DNA from: Teratosphaeria epicoccoides
Taxonomy: Eukaryota; Ascomycota; Dothideomycetes; Mycosphaerellales; Teratosphaeriaceae
Assembly (NCBI GenBank): GCA_021401465.1
Contig: JADDMT010000001.1
Span: 124,001 to 188,000, forward strand
DNA: 64,000 bases
Direction of reading: 5' to 3'
How positions within the stretch are numbered: the stretch's first letter is position 1; every line of letters starts with the position of its first letter. The notes below the pieces were generated by a model, which searched no databases, was not told the DNA's origin, and saw nothing but the letters and a program-made list of their open reading frames with translations. A program made the position numbers and the translations under genes. This document shows positions 1-12,189 of the stretch, one piece after another.

Positions 1-886
1 AGATGAGGCTAGATAAACTCGAACGCTAGTCCCTTTAGGTAAGAGATAATGTACATCATTCGGTTATAATGTGTTGTAAACCGTTCCGTATCTATGTTAA
101 ATGCTAACTAGCATTATAGGATAAACATCTCGACTTAAGATCGTTATCCTGTAAACTCTGTAGGGCTTCCTATTTTGAAGCCGTTGTTGCCGTGTCTATT
201 CCTAGTAGTTAAACCTACGACAGATGCTAGAGCTATCTCGCTAAGGTGAATAGATTCAAGCTACTACGTAATTTGAGGTATAGTAGCAACTTGTTCTTAT
301 AGTGTCGGTTGATTGTCGCTAGAAGTTAAACTAATAGCTGAAGAACTACTTAACATAGGCGTATGTCAAGCGCTTAATAAGTCCCCTGATGCTTCCTTAG
401 AAGTAGTGCTCAAAATGTTATAAGGGTAGGTACTAATAGCAGGAAGGTGACTAGGTATTAGACTCGCAGAGCTGTGAAGAACATCGACAATAGCAGTTAA
501 CCTTGTAACTAACTATCCCCTAGGGAAAGAGAATTGAATTAAGCACAAAGCTCCTAACTGCCTATCCTGAAGCTATCCCTATATACTAGAGAGACAGAGT
601 AGCTCTGTTAGATCTGTCGACAGACCCGACAGATCTATGTCTATAGATCTGTAGACTAACCCTATAGATCTAAGGGTCTGTTATCCCGTGACAGATCCCT
701 TCTTCCTTGTAGGCCTATAGATCTATAGACTAACCCTACAGATCCGGGGATCTATCCTTACATGACAGATCCTTTCTCCTATGACTATGCCTATAACTCA
801 TAGTACTCCTATTACTATACCTATGACTCATAGCACTTAGGACCCTCATGATCCTGAAACCTATAGTACTCCTGACACTCATGACA
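1..886 (-). mobile_element. Gypsy element C: LTR and gag 5' end (minus)
   Basis: This is the 5' end of a chromodomain Gypsy element on the minus strand, cut by the window edge. Positions 1-415 are the complement of the leader and gag start seen at 29556-29970, and 416-886 is its LTR. The LTR ends ...ATGACA at 886 and is followed directly by GTTCC (887-891), the exact 5-bp target inside the gag of element A. Many TAG/TAA changes show RIP. The rest of the element lies outside the window to the left. Confidence 0.9.
416..886 (-). repeat. LTR of element C (471 bp)
   Basis: It has TG...CA termini (TGTTATAAGG at the left, ATGACA at the right). The length is 471 bp, identical to the LTR at 35595-36065 and different from the 441 bp of the element A LTRs. 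It shares the variants CACGGGATAAC and GATGTTCTT with 35595-36065 but not with the B 5' LTR, so these two are the original pair of one element. Confidence 0.88.
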
Positions 887-891
887 GTTCC

Positions 892-3800
892 GCTATCAAG
901 TACCGCGCGGACTTTTAGACCCTCTCTGCTCAAGTCGACTAGAATGATAATGCTTTAGCCGCTTAGTTCTACTAGGGACTAAAGGAGACGGTTAAAGATG
1001 AAATTGCCTGAGGAGATTAGCTAACGACATTTAAGGAAATAAGCGATCTCGCGATTAGAATTGATAATCGCATCTAGGAACGACAGCAAGAACGACAACA
1101 TAGAAATCGCAAGCTAGCACAGGCTAACTATAAGGTCTAACGATTAGTACTAAAATGGCAAAGCGATTACTATAGTCTCTAACCTGTAGAGTTAGATGCG
1201 ACTAAGGGGCGTCCGAGGAATAGACCCTAAGGAAAGCCGTAGAAGGGCTCTCCTCCCTAGAATAGTCTAAAGAAGCTATTCGACAAGAGTAATCTCGAGT
1301 GCTACAACTGTAGAAAGAAAGGACACTTTGCCCGCAAATGTTTTGCTAAGAAGTAACGACAAGAGCCGCCTAGGATAGAGCAGGCTTGCGCGACAACGAC
1401 AGCACCTAAGCGAAAGGCCGCTACTACTTAAGAACCGGACTATGCCGCACTTACTTAGACTATGTGCTACGACGACAATTGTCGAATTCACATAAGTGAT
1501 AAAGATGGTTCTAGATAGTACCCTAGCCGAAACAAGGCATAGTCAATCTGTACGCTAAGGGGTACACCTTCTAGTATGACAGTCCTAAGGCAACAGGAGC
1601 TAGAAGAAGAAGAAGAAGGTTCAGACGACAACTACGAGATTGTCGAAGCCGTCATTCCTGATTCCGAGGAAGACGAGAGCATAGAGTAATAGGCCATGCT
1701 GCCGCATGACATCAGGCTCGATATTATCCGAATTATACAGAACTAGTAGGCTTAAGCTTACCTATGGATTAATAGAGTACAACATGTTAACTAGCTTTAG
1801 TATGACGAACTAGCCGACTGTATGCGACGACACCTAAGGAGACTACTAGTCGTAGCTTAACCTCACACGCATCAGAAAGTTGTCCAAGAAATTGTACTGT
1901 TCGGGGTAGAGTTCACGCCCTAGGGAGGCTACCTAACCTAAGAAGGTATTCAGATTTCACGAGCGCTACGACTCCGAGTCTACTACTTAAAGATAGAGTA
2001 CGCAAGAAACGCATAGGGACAGCGAGGCTAAGGGCAAGAACGACCTCTTAGGCTAGAGAACAGTAACGCTTAGAGAAGAAGCCGAGACCGTACGATCCCT
2101 GAACTAGTCCGTGAAGACAGTTATTCGGGAAACGACGAGGTCCGCCAGAATTAGACCTACGGACAGACTAGACAGGGCTGCAACAATATGCCGCGATCGG
2201 CGCCAGATACGCGAATAACCTTAGAGTATAGGTACACATTAACGAGACGCTAGCTAGGGCCTTAATAGATTCAGGATGTACTAGAATCTTCATGATGCCT
2301 AAGTTCGCTAGGACAGCTAGGATAAAGCTACAGGCAAAGACAAATGCTTTCTCGCTACAAGCGATTAATAGAAAGCTAGTCACGTACAACTAAGGAGTAG
2401 TTGACAAAGAGACCGAGATGATGCCTCTGCGGATAGGACGCTACTAAGAGATGCTCTAGTTCGACATCACGGAGTCACTAGGCTCGGATGTAGTACTAGG
2501 GTTACTATAGCTAAGAAACGCTAACCCCTATCTCGACTAGAAGAATGAGAGGATCTAGTTCCCGGAACTCTTAAGATCGATACCTCTACCTGTAGTACAC
2601 GACGTACTAGGCAAGATCAAAATATGTGCTATGACTTCAAGTAAGATAGTAGCTACTATCAAGGATCTAGAACAGGAAGTGCACGTCCTATAGGTTAAAG
2701 TAACGCAATTAGAAGTCAAGGTCGAATTCATAGTTCCTAATAAGTATAAAGAGTTTGTGATATGCCGGACGTACGGGCGCCAGCTGCAGGCTTGGCGTCA
2801 CGTGACCTCGCGGATATCTGAGATGCCGGACGTACGGGTGCTAGCCACAGGCTTGGCGTCACGTGACCTCGCGGATATCTAAGATGCCAGACGTACGGGT
2901 GCTAGCCGCAGGCTTGGCGTCACGTGACCTCGCGGATGTTTCTCGGGTTGCAGTGTGTGTGTATATGTAGCCGACTGTAATCAGCCCTGTCACAGGACTG
3001 ATTACTAAGCCTTTTGGCCATGTAGGGTAGTAGTGAAAGGTCGGCACACCTTCCCTATTAGTTCGCTACTCTTTTCGAGGAAGAACCTAACTAAGAAGCT
3101 CTGCTAGAATACTAGGAGTAGGACTACAGGATACCCTTACTCCCTAGCAAGACACTAACGAAGCAATTAGTTCGCCTGTTGTTAGCAGCGAAACTAGAGA
3201 TTCTCCGGAAGTACCTTAAAGACAACCTCTAGAAAGGCTTCATCCGCAAGTCGTAGTCCCTAGCTAGATATCTGATCCTGTTTGTGCCTAAGGGGGAAGA
3301 TGACTAGCGACTCTACGTAGATTATCGTAGATTAAACGACATCACGATAAAGAATAGTTATCCGCTTTCTTTGCTCTCAGAATTGCAGGACTACCTATAA
3401 GGAGCAATGTAGTTCTCGAAGTTCGACATACCTAGAGCGTATAACCGAATTCGAATTAAGGAAGGCGAAGAATAGGAGACTACATTCCGAACTAGGTTCG
3501 GACACTACGAGTACATAGTCATGCTATTTAGGTTGACAAATGCCCTGGCTACATAGCAGGCATTTATTAATAACGTGCTACGAGAGTACCTCGACGTCTT
3601 TGTGGTTATATACCTAGACGACATCCTCGTCTACTTACAGACGATCGAAGAACATAGGACTTATGTACGCAAGGTACTTTAGAAACTCTAGGATTACTAG
3701 TTAAAGGTTAAGCCTTAGAAGAGCGAGTTTCATAAGCAGGAAGTATAATTCCTTAGCTACGTAGTAGCATAGAATAGAATCAAGATAGACACTAAGAAAG

Positions 3801-5959
3801 TCTAAGTCATAAAAGAGTAGCCTACGCTAACTAATGTTAAGGAAGTATAGTCCTTCCTTAGGTTCGCTAACTTCTACCGAAGATTTGTAGCAAACTATTC
3901 GAAGATTACGGCACTACTTACGACTCTTACTACGAAGGATACACTATTCGTGTAGGACGACGCCTAACAGAATGCCTTCGAGGAACTTAAGCGACAAGTC
4001 ACAGATTAGCTAATCTTACTTGTATTCGACCTAGATAAGCCTATCATAGTCGAAACAGATGCCTCCGACGTAGCACTTAGGGCATGCTTAAGTTAACTAG
4101 GACCGAGTAGACAACTACAGCTAGTCGCCTACTACTCGAGGAAATTGTCTGGACCTGAACTCTAATGCGACGTCTACGACAAAGAACTTCTAGCTATAGT
4201 AGATGCCTACAAGGCCTAGCGAGTCTACTTAGAAGGTTCTAAGCACTAGGTCACGGTCTACACAGACTATAAGAACTTGCGATACTTCATAACAACGAAA
4301 GAGTTAAACTGACGACAGGTTCGGTAGAGTAAGGAGCTCTCTAGTTTTAACTGCAAGATCGTCTATCGCAAGGGGACCGATAACGTACGCGCTGATACAC
4401 TTAGCCGCTAGACAGACTACATGAAGGGCGTGAAGTAGGAGAAACATGCTATTCTCCAGGAAAATAGCGATAGCACGCTAGGAGTTAACCGACTCGCGGC
4501 TACGACTGTTACATAGACTAGTGAATTTCAGGACGACCTGAAGAACGCGCTAGTCTACGACCTAACTGCACTTGCTGTCCGCGACGACATGAATAGACAG
4601 GAGGATTAGGAAGACGAAGACAGAATCCTTCTGTTTCAAGGATTAGTATACGTGCTAACGTCTTTACGATTAGAGCTACTACGACTCTAACATGATGTAC
4701 CTTAGGCAGGACACCTAGGAGTGTCTAAAATGAAGCAAATTCTCTGACAAGAATATTACTTCCCTAGGATAAGCAAGGCAATCGAGGACTACGTCTGTCG
4801 ATGTGTGACTTGCTAACAAAGTAAGCACGACTATCATAAACCGTATAGGCTACTACGACTACTTAAGGTACCTTAACAGCTATGGGAATCGCTCGCCATG
4901 GATTTCATCGTTAAACTACCTTAGTCGAGAGAACCCGCTACGAATAAGTTCTTCGATAGGATCATAGTAGTAGTCGACTAATTCACTAAGTTTAGGAAGT
5001 TTATCCCTTACTGCGAAGACTTCAAGACTAAAGATATCGCGCATGTCTTCATCAAATAGGTAGTAGCACTACATAGCATGCTATAGGACCTAGTAACGGA
5101 TCGAGGATCCGTGTTTACCTCTAACTTCTAGAGAGCCCTAATAAGACAATTCTAGGTCAAACATCGACTAAGTACTTCCTTCTACCCTTAGACAGATAGA
5201 CAGACAGAACGTCTAAATTAGACGTTAGAATAGTACCTTCGATCATATGTGAATAGGGACTAGAACAACTAGGTAGAGTTGTTGCTAATAGCATAGCTCG
5301 CGTATAATAGTACGCTAGTAGAGTCGATAGGACTCTCGCTATTTCAGATGGCGTATGGATTAGCTATAGAAGACATCCTAGATGTCTTAGCTAGTAATCC
5401 GAACCTAGTAGCACTCGGACGAGTAGAACATCTACGCTGACTGCAAACAGAAGCACGACTCGACCTGCAGTTCTATTAGCATAACATGGCATAGTATGCG
5501 AATCGTAAGAGAATTAAGGGACTAATTCTAAAGGAGGGGGACAAGGTGTACCTCCTCTGCCGTCACATCAAATTAGACAAGCCGAGTAAAAAACTAGACG
5601 CTGTAAAACTAGGACTATTTAGGAGTAAGGCTAAGAAGGGACCATTTAATTTTAAGTTATAGCTACCTGAGCAGATGAGAATACACCCTGTGTTCTATGT
5701 CTCTCTGCTAGAACAAGTAGCGCTAGACGCTACACTGTAAACAGAACCCTTACTACTTAACCCTAAAGTAGAAGAACCGGAGTATACTGTCGAAAAGATT
5801 GTTAACACTCGCTAGCAGGACGGACAGTAAGAGTACTTAGTAAAATAGGAAGGATATAGGAGTACTAAGAACACCTAGGAACCCCTAGAACATCTGCGAA
5901 ACTGTTAGCAAAAGATACGGAGTTTCGAGAAAGGAACGAACCTAGGAAGAAGATCCTAA
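892..5959 (+). pseudogene. gag-pol of element A, RIP-inactivated, 5' end missing
   Basis: The reading frame can be followed through many TAG/TAA codons that replace Gln and Trp codons. A gag zinc knuckle (CYNC..KKGHFARKC) is at about 1297-1350. An aspartic protease motif (ALIDSGC) is near 2260-2285. RT lies at about 3290-3640 with the active-site motif YLDD near 3612. RNase H (ETDASD) is near 4050. The integrase zinc-binding CVTC and the core (MDFIVKLP, TDRGSVFT) are at about 4790-5130. A chromodomain (EYTVEKI, then EYLV.WEGY) is at 5775-5910. A 305-bp insertion absent from element B interrupts the frame between protease and RT (2756-3060). The element cannot encode a working polyprotein. Confidence 0.88.
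2756..3060. repeat. 305-bp insertion with a 61-bp unit repeated three times
   Basis: Element B is continuous at the equivalent point (AAAGAGTTCGCTAC near 31996-32010). Element A carries 305 extra bases flanked by AGTT on both sides, a likely short target duplication. The insert contains three tandem copies of a 61-bp unit starting at 2763, 2824 and 2885, each with the palindrome TCACGTGA. A hairpin follows (GTAATCAG...CTGATTAC, about 2976-3004). No coding sequence is visible. It may be a small non-autonomous element or a foreign solo terminal repeat. Confidence 0.8.
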
Positions 5960-6058
5960 GCCACGACTAGACTCCTGCGGTACGCTGTCGATCAGCTTAG
6001 CTACTACGCCATCTAGGAAACCCTAATACGAGGCGTTAGCGAAACCCTCTATTACGCT

Positions 6059-6574
6059 CTATGTCGTAGGACTAAGAGCGAGACCCGCTGAAGGATCTAG
6101 GTCAAGAAGGAACCTAGCCTGCGAGAGAGCCTGTTCTTCGGCCTCATCCTCCCTAATCTCCCGCTCCTTAAGAGCGCGACTATCCTCGACCTCCTAGTCG
6201 ACCGCATCTAACTGTTTTCGAAGACGTATCTCCTTTACATGCGCCTCTATCATCTTCTGCAAAGCCTTAGCTAGGACTACCTTCGCACGATCGAGATTAG
6301 TAATTAGTCTTTTCCGCTAATCACCTAACTTCTTCTATTTGACCTCTGTTACCTTCGCGTCGTAACTTCGACAGTTGCTAAAGTGACACTACGAACATTT
6401 CCCTAAGGAAATGTGTACCTAACAAACAAGCTTTAACTCTTGACACTAAGTATAGGACTTCATGCTATCCTAGCCCTAACGATAGATTTGATTTGCGCGG
6501 CGTTTGCGTTTCTGCGTTAAAGGGGCGTTAGTGTCTAGGATGACACAAGGTAGTAATGTAGAAAGGGAAGACAT
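6059..6574 (-). pseudogene. antisense Cys-cluster ORF in element A
   Basis: This is the same antisense reading frame as in element B (34999-35514), on the strand opposite to gag-pol and between the chromodomain and the 3' LTR. The start codon is conserved (complement of 6572-6574). The frame encodes a basic stretch, six cysteines spaced C-x2-C-x6-C-x8-C-x2-C-x4-C, then a charged, probably coiled-coil tail. RIP has added several in-frame TAG/TAA codons and may have created the stop at 6059-6061; the frame could run on to about 5942, overlapping the end of pol. The function is unknown. Confidence 0.6.
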
Positions 6575-6640
6575 AACAGCACAAAAGGAAATGACAAGAG
6601 AAACCTCGCACTAATAAGGTAGCTTAGGGACGAGCTAGGC

Positions 6641-6654
6641 TAAGAGGGGGATAG
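6641..6654 (+). other. polypurine tract of element A
   Basis: The purine-rich run TAAGAGGGGGATAG abuts the 3' LTR, where plus-strand DNA priming is expected. The identical sequence lies at 35581-35594 in element B. Confidence 0.75.
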
Positions 6655-7095
6655 TATCATAAGTGTCAGGAGTGCTACAAGTCACAGGATCGTGAGGGTC
6701 CTAAGGACTATGAGTTATAAGCATAGTCATAGGAGAAAGGATCTGTCACGTAAGGACAGATCCCTAGATCTATAGGGTTAGTCTACAGATCTACAGGCCT
6801 GCAAGGGAGAAGGGATCTGTTATAGGATAACAGACCCTTAGATCTATAGGGTTAGTCTACAGATCTACAGACACGGATCTGTTAGGTCTGTCGACAGATC
6901 TAACAGAGCTGCTCTGTCTCTCTAGTATATAGGGATAGCTTTAGGATAGGCAGTTAGGAACTTCGTGCTTAATTTAATTCCCTTTCCCTAGGGGATAGTT
7001 AGTTACAAGGACAATTGCTATTGTCGATATTCTTTATAGCTCTATAAGTCTAATACCTAGTTACCTTCCTGCTATCGGCACCTACCCTTATGACA
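6655..7095 (+). repeat. 3' LTR of element A (441 bp)
   Basis: It runs from TATCATAAGTG (TGTCAT with a RIP change) to CTTATGACA. It lacks the roughly 30-bp internal duplication of the 471-bp LTRs and carries the variants GGTCCTAAGGACT and ACAAGGACAATT, shared only with 36650-37090. Those two are therefore the two LTRs of one element. Confidence 0.9.
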
Positions 7096-7289
7096 CCTTG
7101 CCGCGAGAAACAACTCCTATAATACCTCGCTTGTTACCTATAACACTATACTAATTAATTAACATAACGTATGCCTTGTTACCTATTAAAATCTACTACA
7201 TGCGCTTGGCTCTTATACCTTAGGTATGTAGACTACATATCTTCTGTAATAATCTCACGCTTTTTAACTATCATGGAGCCGCTAACAAG

Positions 7290-8010
7290 AGCTTGCTACT
7301 ACACCTTAAGCATCTTGTGCTTGTCTATTAACATACTATGTTAAGTACCCTTATAGTAGTTATAGGCATTACGCTTAAAGGGTACTATGTACTTACGCTT
7401 GTCTATAACTAAGCACGTGTTAGTTAGGAAGTTGTAAAGAGTAGTACAGGTATATACTAGTTAATTAAGGTCCTTTATATTATATAGTAAAGGCGTAGTT
7501 TAGAAGATCCTAAAGTAGTTTTTAAAGATACTAAAGTAGTACTCTATAACATTATAAAGTAATGAGTAACAAAGGTTAAAGAGCTCCTTAGGCGTCTATA
7601 GCGTGTCCTTCGCGTTATACTACTCCTTTAAGTAATACCTAATACCCCTATAGGGAACTAAAGTCATAGCAGAGTTAGTATAGCTAGCATCCGCTAGATA
7701 ATAGCATCTAACTAGTACCTGTAGCCTGTCTGTTATTAACGACTTAGTAGCTACTAACACACAACTGTTATAAGTAGATCCTTCCTACCTAGGGTATATA
7801 AAGGTAAAGCGCCTTTTATAATTAACTACTACTAACATGTTAATTAACAGGAACCCCTTATAATTACAGTATAGCGCTTAATCTCCTAACTTGACAAAGG
7901 CGTAGATATGCGAGCTATTAAGAGTACTAACTACTCCTTAAAACCATAGCTAGTATTTACCCTCCCTCTTATCTTTCACGCTAATCTCGTCCTTTACTAC
8001 AAGCTCTTAA
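7290..8010 (-). pseudogene. Harbinger DDE transposase, RIP-inactivated
   Basis: Reading through RIP stops on the minus strand gives a DDE endonuclease of the HARBI1/PIF type. In order there are a KGFLLINMLVVV segment (complement of about 7830-7860), a FIYPxQEGSTYNSxVL segment, YYLADA, LVPYRGIRYYLKEW (complement of about 7620-7660), KELFNL followed by NVIEYYFSIFK, and a TCTTLYNFL segment. These match the conserved blocks of fungal and plant Harbinger transposases. Many TAG/TAA codons and Cys/Arg to Tyr changes make it non-functional. The N-terminal DNA-binding region was not resolved. Confidence 0.75.
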
Positions 8011-8726
8011 ATGTCTGACATAACTGCTAGTTTAACAAGCTACCTATACAAAGGTACTATTACCTTAAGTACCTTGTAGAAGACTACATAGATTATAGAA
8101 GATAAGTAATAAAACAGCTCTATTATAGTCGAATAATTGTAGCTAGAGCTAACAATATACAGGAAGATAATAAGCTTCTAAAGGTAACTAATCTAGTGAC
8201 TATCCTTAAGGCTAGTAAGCTCTAATAATGCTATTAATTAGTCTGGCTAGTATTACATGTGTTTAAATAGGTAGCCTTGTTATACTAGTAACTGCCTTGT
8301 CTTATATTTACTACACTCTACATCCTTATAAACACTATAAATACTAAGTAGTATTAACTAGACATACTCCTTAAGTAGTATTATAGTAGCTTTAAGGAAG
8401 AATACTACTTACTACTAGCGAAGAAAGAGCTAGCACTAGTATAGCACATAGTATGATTAGAATAACTACAACTGCAGCAATTAATAGTAATAGAGTAGGG
8501 AATACTAATACTATAACTAGTGCTAAGAACAAGTGTTTAATGGCATAGTTATTAGTATTGTAAAGAATGAGGTAAATAGTCTTAGCGTGCTAAAGCGTAA
8601 TCTAGCTATAGACTAACATCTCGTAAAACATGCCAAGACTAGCTAACCATACCACTTCTAGATAATCAAGCGAACGACCGCGATTGAGATTCAACCGAAA
8701 GGATCTGCTAATCGCGCCAACACCTC

Positions 8727-8774
8727 AATCGCGCCGCCGCGATTGAGGCGCGATTGAAGCAACCGAAAGGGCCC
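8727..8774 (-). repeat. terminal inverted repeat of transposon T (left half)
   Basis: About 48 bp ending CAACCGAAAGGGCCC. It is nearly identical to 37695-37742, which lies in the same present orientation. A TIR pair must be inverted, so this is direct evidence that one half has been flipped. Confidence 0.82.
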
Positions 8775-8777
8775 TTA

Positions 8778-10178
8778 GATGGCAAAGAGCCGCGAAAGAA
8801 GCTGCAAGGTCGGTTCCATAGAGGTGCAAGCTGTCATTCCAGCCTGCAAGACCTCCGCCTTCTAACTTGGGAGTTCGTTGTCACGGCGTCTACATCCGCT
8901 GCAGCTAGCTCGGTGTCCGGGAAGGATGTGCTTTGCCTTCTCCCAACCGCACCATGAGGACGAACAGCTGCTGCCTGGAGCCAAGCCAATGCCGCGACCC
9001 AATGGGAAAGATGCACAAGGCCGACTCTTCAACGCTCTGCCATATCAATACTCCACATACGTCACAAATATTCACACGAGTGTTGGACAGTTGACTGTCC
9101 TGATGGACGCATTGTTGCAGGTTATTCTTAACACACTGACGCGCGCCTGCGGCATGAGTATGAACAGCCCCATTCACACATTCATGTGCTGGCGCTCAAT
9201 AGCGGCCTCGACATGCGCGGCCATGTGAAACGCCAACATTGCAATGGCGTCTAAATCGAGCAACAAGATCATAGAAGAGCTTGTGTTACCATGGAAAAGG
9301 ACGACAGAATTGCACGGGCAGCCGGTGGTTCCGATCGCTTCACGGGAAACCCAACAAAAGTTGACAAAACGCCTACAAAGACTTGGTCACGTGTCGTATC
9401 ATACATCATCGCTTCTGCGTCTAGGATTCTAACAATGCTGCGAGGCCTCCTCTAGACTAGCATGTTTGTTGCGAAGTCCACTTCGAGCTGGTCCGAGAAA
9501 CCAGAGAAGGCAGGACGGCAGCCCGCAACGAGCTCCGGGCCCATGATCGAGGCTAGTCGACTTCTCTGCATTGCTTCGTGCGCCCCATCGGCCGATAGCT
9601 AACCGACAACGATTCGAAGTCTGTGCTCGGAGGCTTGAAATAAAGGTCCACCACTATGGGCCAAAGCATCCGCTCTACCCTCGAAACAACGTCTGCATAA
9701 TCAACGAGCAGAATTCAATAGTGGATTACCAAAATGGCCGCCAGATGAGGGAGACCTCGTAAGTAACCGAGGAGGGCAGATAGCTGTACATTACACTGAC
9801 CTGCTCGCGTTAAGTACTACAGGTGCTGCGATGGGAAGTATCGCAATTTGCAAGGTAGTGAGATGGAGCTCATGGCGCCGGGCCGCGTGAGACGTATCTG
9901 TTAAGTATCAGCTAGGACTTCGGAATGCTCAGCAATGGATGAATCGTGTGCTTGTACACTAGCTTTTGGTTGTGCATACCTGGGGATGGAGTACTGGTCG
10001 TCTACACTGGCTGCTAGACTGTTCGTATTTGCTCATTTGTGACATGCTTGGCTTGATATTGCCCAATTCGACTCCACAGTCGAGATGTGTCACTCTACTC
10101 TGGGTCGGCGCGTGCACCGATGCCAGAGAGTCAGTAATAGCACCCAAATTTAAGGCAGCACGACGCGGCAGCGATTGC
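8778..10178. other. unique region between transposon T and GRS1, no gene seen
   Basis: Composition changes sharply here from RIP-mutated to normal, GC-richer sequence. Short open frames occur on both strands (for example 8878-9228 plus), but none shows a recognisable domain, a conserved pattern or splice structure. The part next to 10178 is probably the 3' untranslated region of GRS1. Confidence 0.5.
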
Positions 10179-12189
10179 TTATTCCTCTGCATCCCGCGTT
10201 AAAAAGATCGGGAGCCTTTTAGATACGTCCAGCCAGGTTTCATCTCCATCGACAAGGCTGCGTATTGCACCGACGACCTCTTCCTGCGATCCGCGTACCT
10301 GATTGGTGGTGTCGCGATCTCTGAGCGTTATCGACCCGTTCTTAACAGTTTCGAAGTCGATGGTGATCCCCAAGGGGGTCCCAAGCTCGTCATTCCGGGA
10401 GTATCGCTTTCCAATACTGGCGCCTGATTCGTCGATGCGATTTGAAATGCCAAGCCTTCGTAATCGCTGGGAAATCGTGCGGACGATTGGAGCAAATGCT
10501 GCTTGGGACGAAAGAGGGACGATCAAGACCTTCGTCGGCGCCACAGAAAGAGGGAGCGATAAAACCTATGGGAAAAGAAGGAGAAGTCAGTCAACTGTGA
10601 GCAGAATATGTGAGCTCTAAAGTACGAACCGCACGTGCAACATCATTCTCGCGGTGCCAGTATACATGCTCCAGCAGGCTGTAGAGAATGCGCCCAATGC
10701 CAAAAGATGGCTCAATGACATTAGGCACGTATTCGCGGACATTCTCGGTGCGGGTTTCTTGTTCGATCTTCAGGATGTCCTTCCCAAGTGTAACAGCGTC
10801 TTGACCTGGTACGTTCACTGAAATCGTGCCGGTGCCTGCTAATGTCTCAGCAAACTTAGCCAAGGTCTGCTGGCCACTAGTGCACACGGCCTCCTCAATG
10901 AGCTTAGCGGTCCCGCGAAATGTCTTTCCCAGTGCTCTCTTGTCAAATCGGGCCTGCCACTCTGTCACGACTCTGGGCTCAGACAAAGGCTGCCGAACAA
11001 CCAGCTTATCTTTGGTACGTTGCATATGCACGGTGAGGTCGTATGCACTTCTGTCAGCGCATCCTACGCACTCAATCCAACCATAACTGGTGAGAAGCTC
11101 CGCATCCCAGCAATCGCAAGCGTAGTGAGCCATCTCATTTGGAAGATGCTGTCGAAATCGAAGTTTCGATTGGTCTACCCCAATCTTGAGCAGAAACGCT
11201 TGGATTCTCGAAAGGAAATAGCCCAAGGTCTCGTTGTCGACGACTTTTTGACGTACAGCGTCGCCAATCTCCATCGTTTTGAGGTCGGAATTCCCTTCTA
11301 GCTGAGTGTTTCGATCGAGAAGTGGCAATTGGACGCTAGCAACATCATCGAATCTGCTATGCTTTTTGTCGCCCTGAGGATCGACAAAATGCTCGATCTC
11401 AGCCATCAAGAACTCACGAACTCGAAGCAAGCCCGATCGCGGCGAGATCTCGTTGCGGTAGGATTTGCCGACCGAGGCCGATGCGAAAGGCATGGAGTTG
11501 TTGTTATACTCGAGTACTTTGCGAAAATTGAGGAATTGACCTTGCGCAGTCTCGGGCCGCAGGTAGATGGGCGCGGCAGCGCTTGGTCCGATGCTGGACT
11601 TGAACATCAGGTTGAATGGAACTGGTGGGAGAACCTCGTTGTTGCCATCTGGATTCCGTATATCAAGCCGCTTTATTAGAGCGCCCAGATCGTCCCCATC
11701 GTAATTGTCGATCTGTGCGAGAATGTTCTCGTACTCTTGGACCACAGCATCGTCCAATTGCTTGTCGGCGCTTTGCTTGGTATTGGAGCCTGCTGCTCGC
11801 GCCCTCTTGTCGTCGTCCAACCTCCTCTCCAGGACAGACTCCAACAGATGGTCCGCACGAATATAATCGCCTTTCACACTATCTTTACACATCCAGTCTG
11901 CGAACTTGTCGACGTGTCCGCTAGTTTTGAAGACTTCTTCTGGGGTGAGAACAGTGCAGTCTAATTCCAACATATCTTCCTCCAGAACAAAGTGTTTCCG
12001 CCATAAATCGACGATATTCGCTTGCAGGCTGCAGCCAGGGGGCCCGTAGTCGTAGAGGCCACGACTGTCGCCAACAAGGCCGGCGGTGCGATAAATCTCG
12101 AAGGCTTCGGTGAAGAACAGACGCCGGCGGGTGACGGTATCGAAGGCGGTCCTATCAAAGACTTGACCAGCTAGTGTCTTGGTCGCCAT
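10179..12189 (-). CDS. GRS1: glycyl-tRNA synthetase (one intron)
   Basis: Charges tRNA-Gly with glycine; fungi usually use one gene for cytosol and mitochondria. Exon 1 is 12189-10630 and exon 2 is 10565-10179, joined over a 64-nt intron (10566-10629, donor GTTCGT, branch CTGAC, acceptor CCATAG), giving about 648 residues, normal for the family. The class II catalytic domain shows RPETAQG (residues 211-217), motif 2 RNEISPRSGLLRVREF (245-260) and motif 3 PSFGIGRILYSLLEH (about 491-505). Exon 2 encodes the C-terminal anticodon-binding domain, beginning VAPTKVLIVPL. The splice restores the reading frame exactly at the domain junction. The gene is intact with no RIP-type stops although it lies between two RIP-mutated blocks. 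The donor is not the usual GTAAGT/GTATGT type. Confidence 0.95.

Larger units (their letters stand above)
887..7095 (+). mobile_element. Gypsy chromovirus A, main part (gag to 3' LTR)
   Basis: Element A is a Ty3/Gypsy element of the chromovirus type. It starts here abruptly inside gag at GTTCC (intact equivalent 30135-30139) and runs through protease, RT, RNase H, integrase and chromodomain to a 3' LTR at 6655-7095. Its missing 5' part lies in opposite orientation at 36066-37090. The flank after the 3' LTR is CCTTG (complement CAAGG), which pairs with TAAGG after the other end at 37091-37095, differing by one RIP-type C to T. Confidence 0.9.
7096..8774 (-). mobile_element. Harbinger-type DNA transposon T, part 1
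   Basis: This is the larger half of a PIF/Harbinger transposon. Its outer end at 8769-8774 is GGGCCC preceded by GCAACCGAAA, and the adjacent bases 8775-8777 are TTA (complement TAA). The matching end at 37737-37742 has the same terminal sequence and is followed by TAA. A 3-bp TWA duplication with GGGCC-type termini is characteristic of the family. Insertion of element A split T, and the later inversion separated the halves. Together they make about 2.3 kb. Confidence 0.82.

Noticed and set aside
2763..2945. CRISPR-like array from the 61-bp repeats
   Set aside because: The units are directly tandem without spacers, in a eukaryotic retroelement.
8878..9228. Possible 116-residue plus-strand gene
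   Set aside because: No domain, overlapping frames on both strands, low-quality composition and no splice or promoter support.
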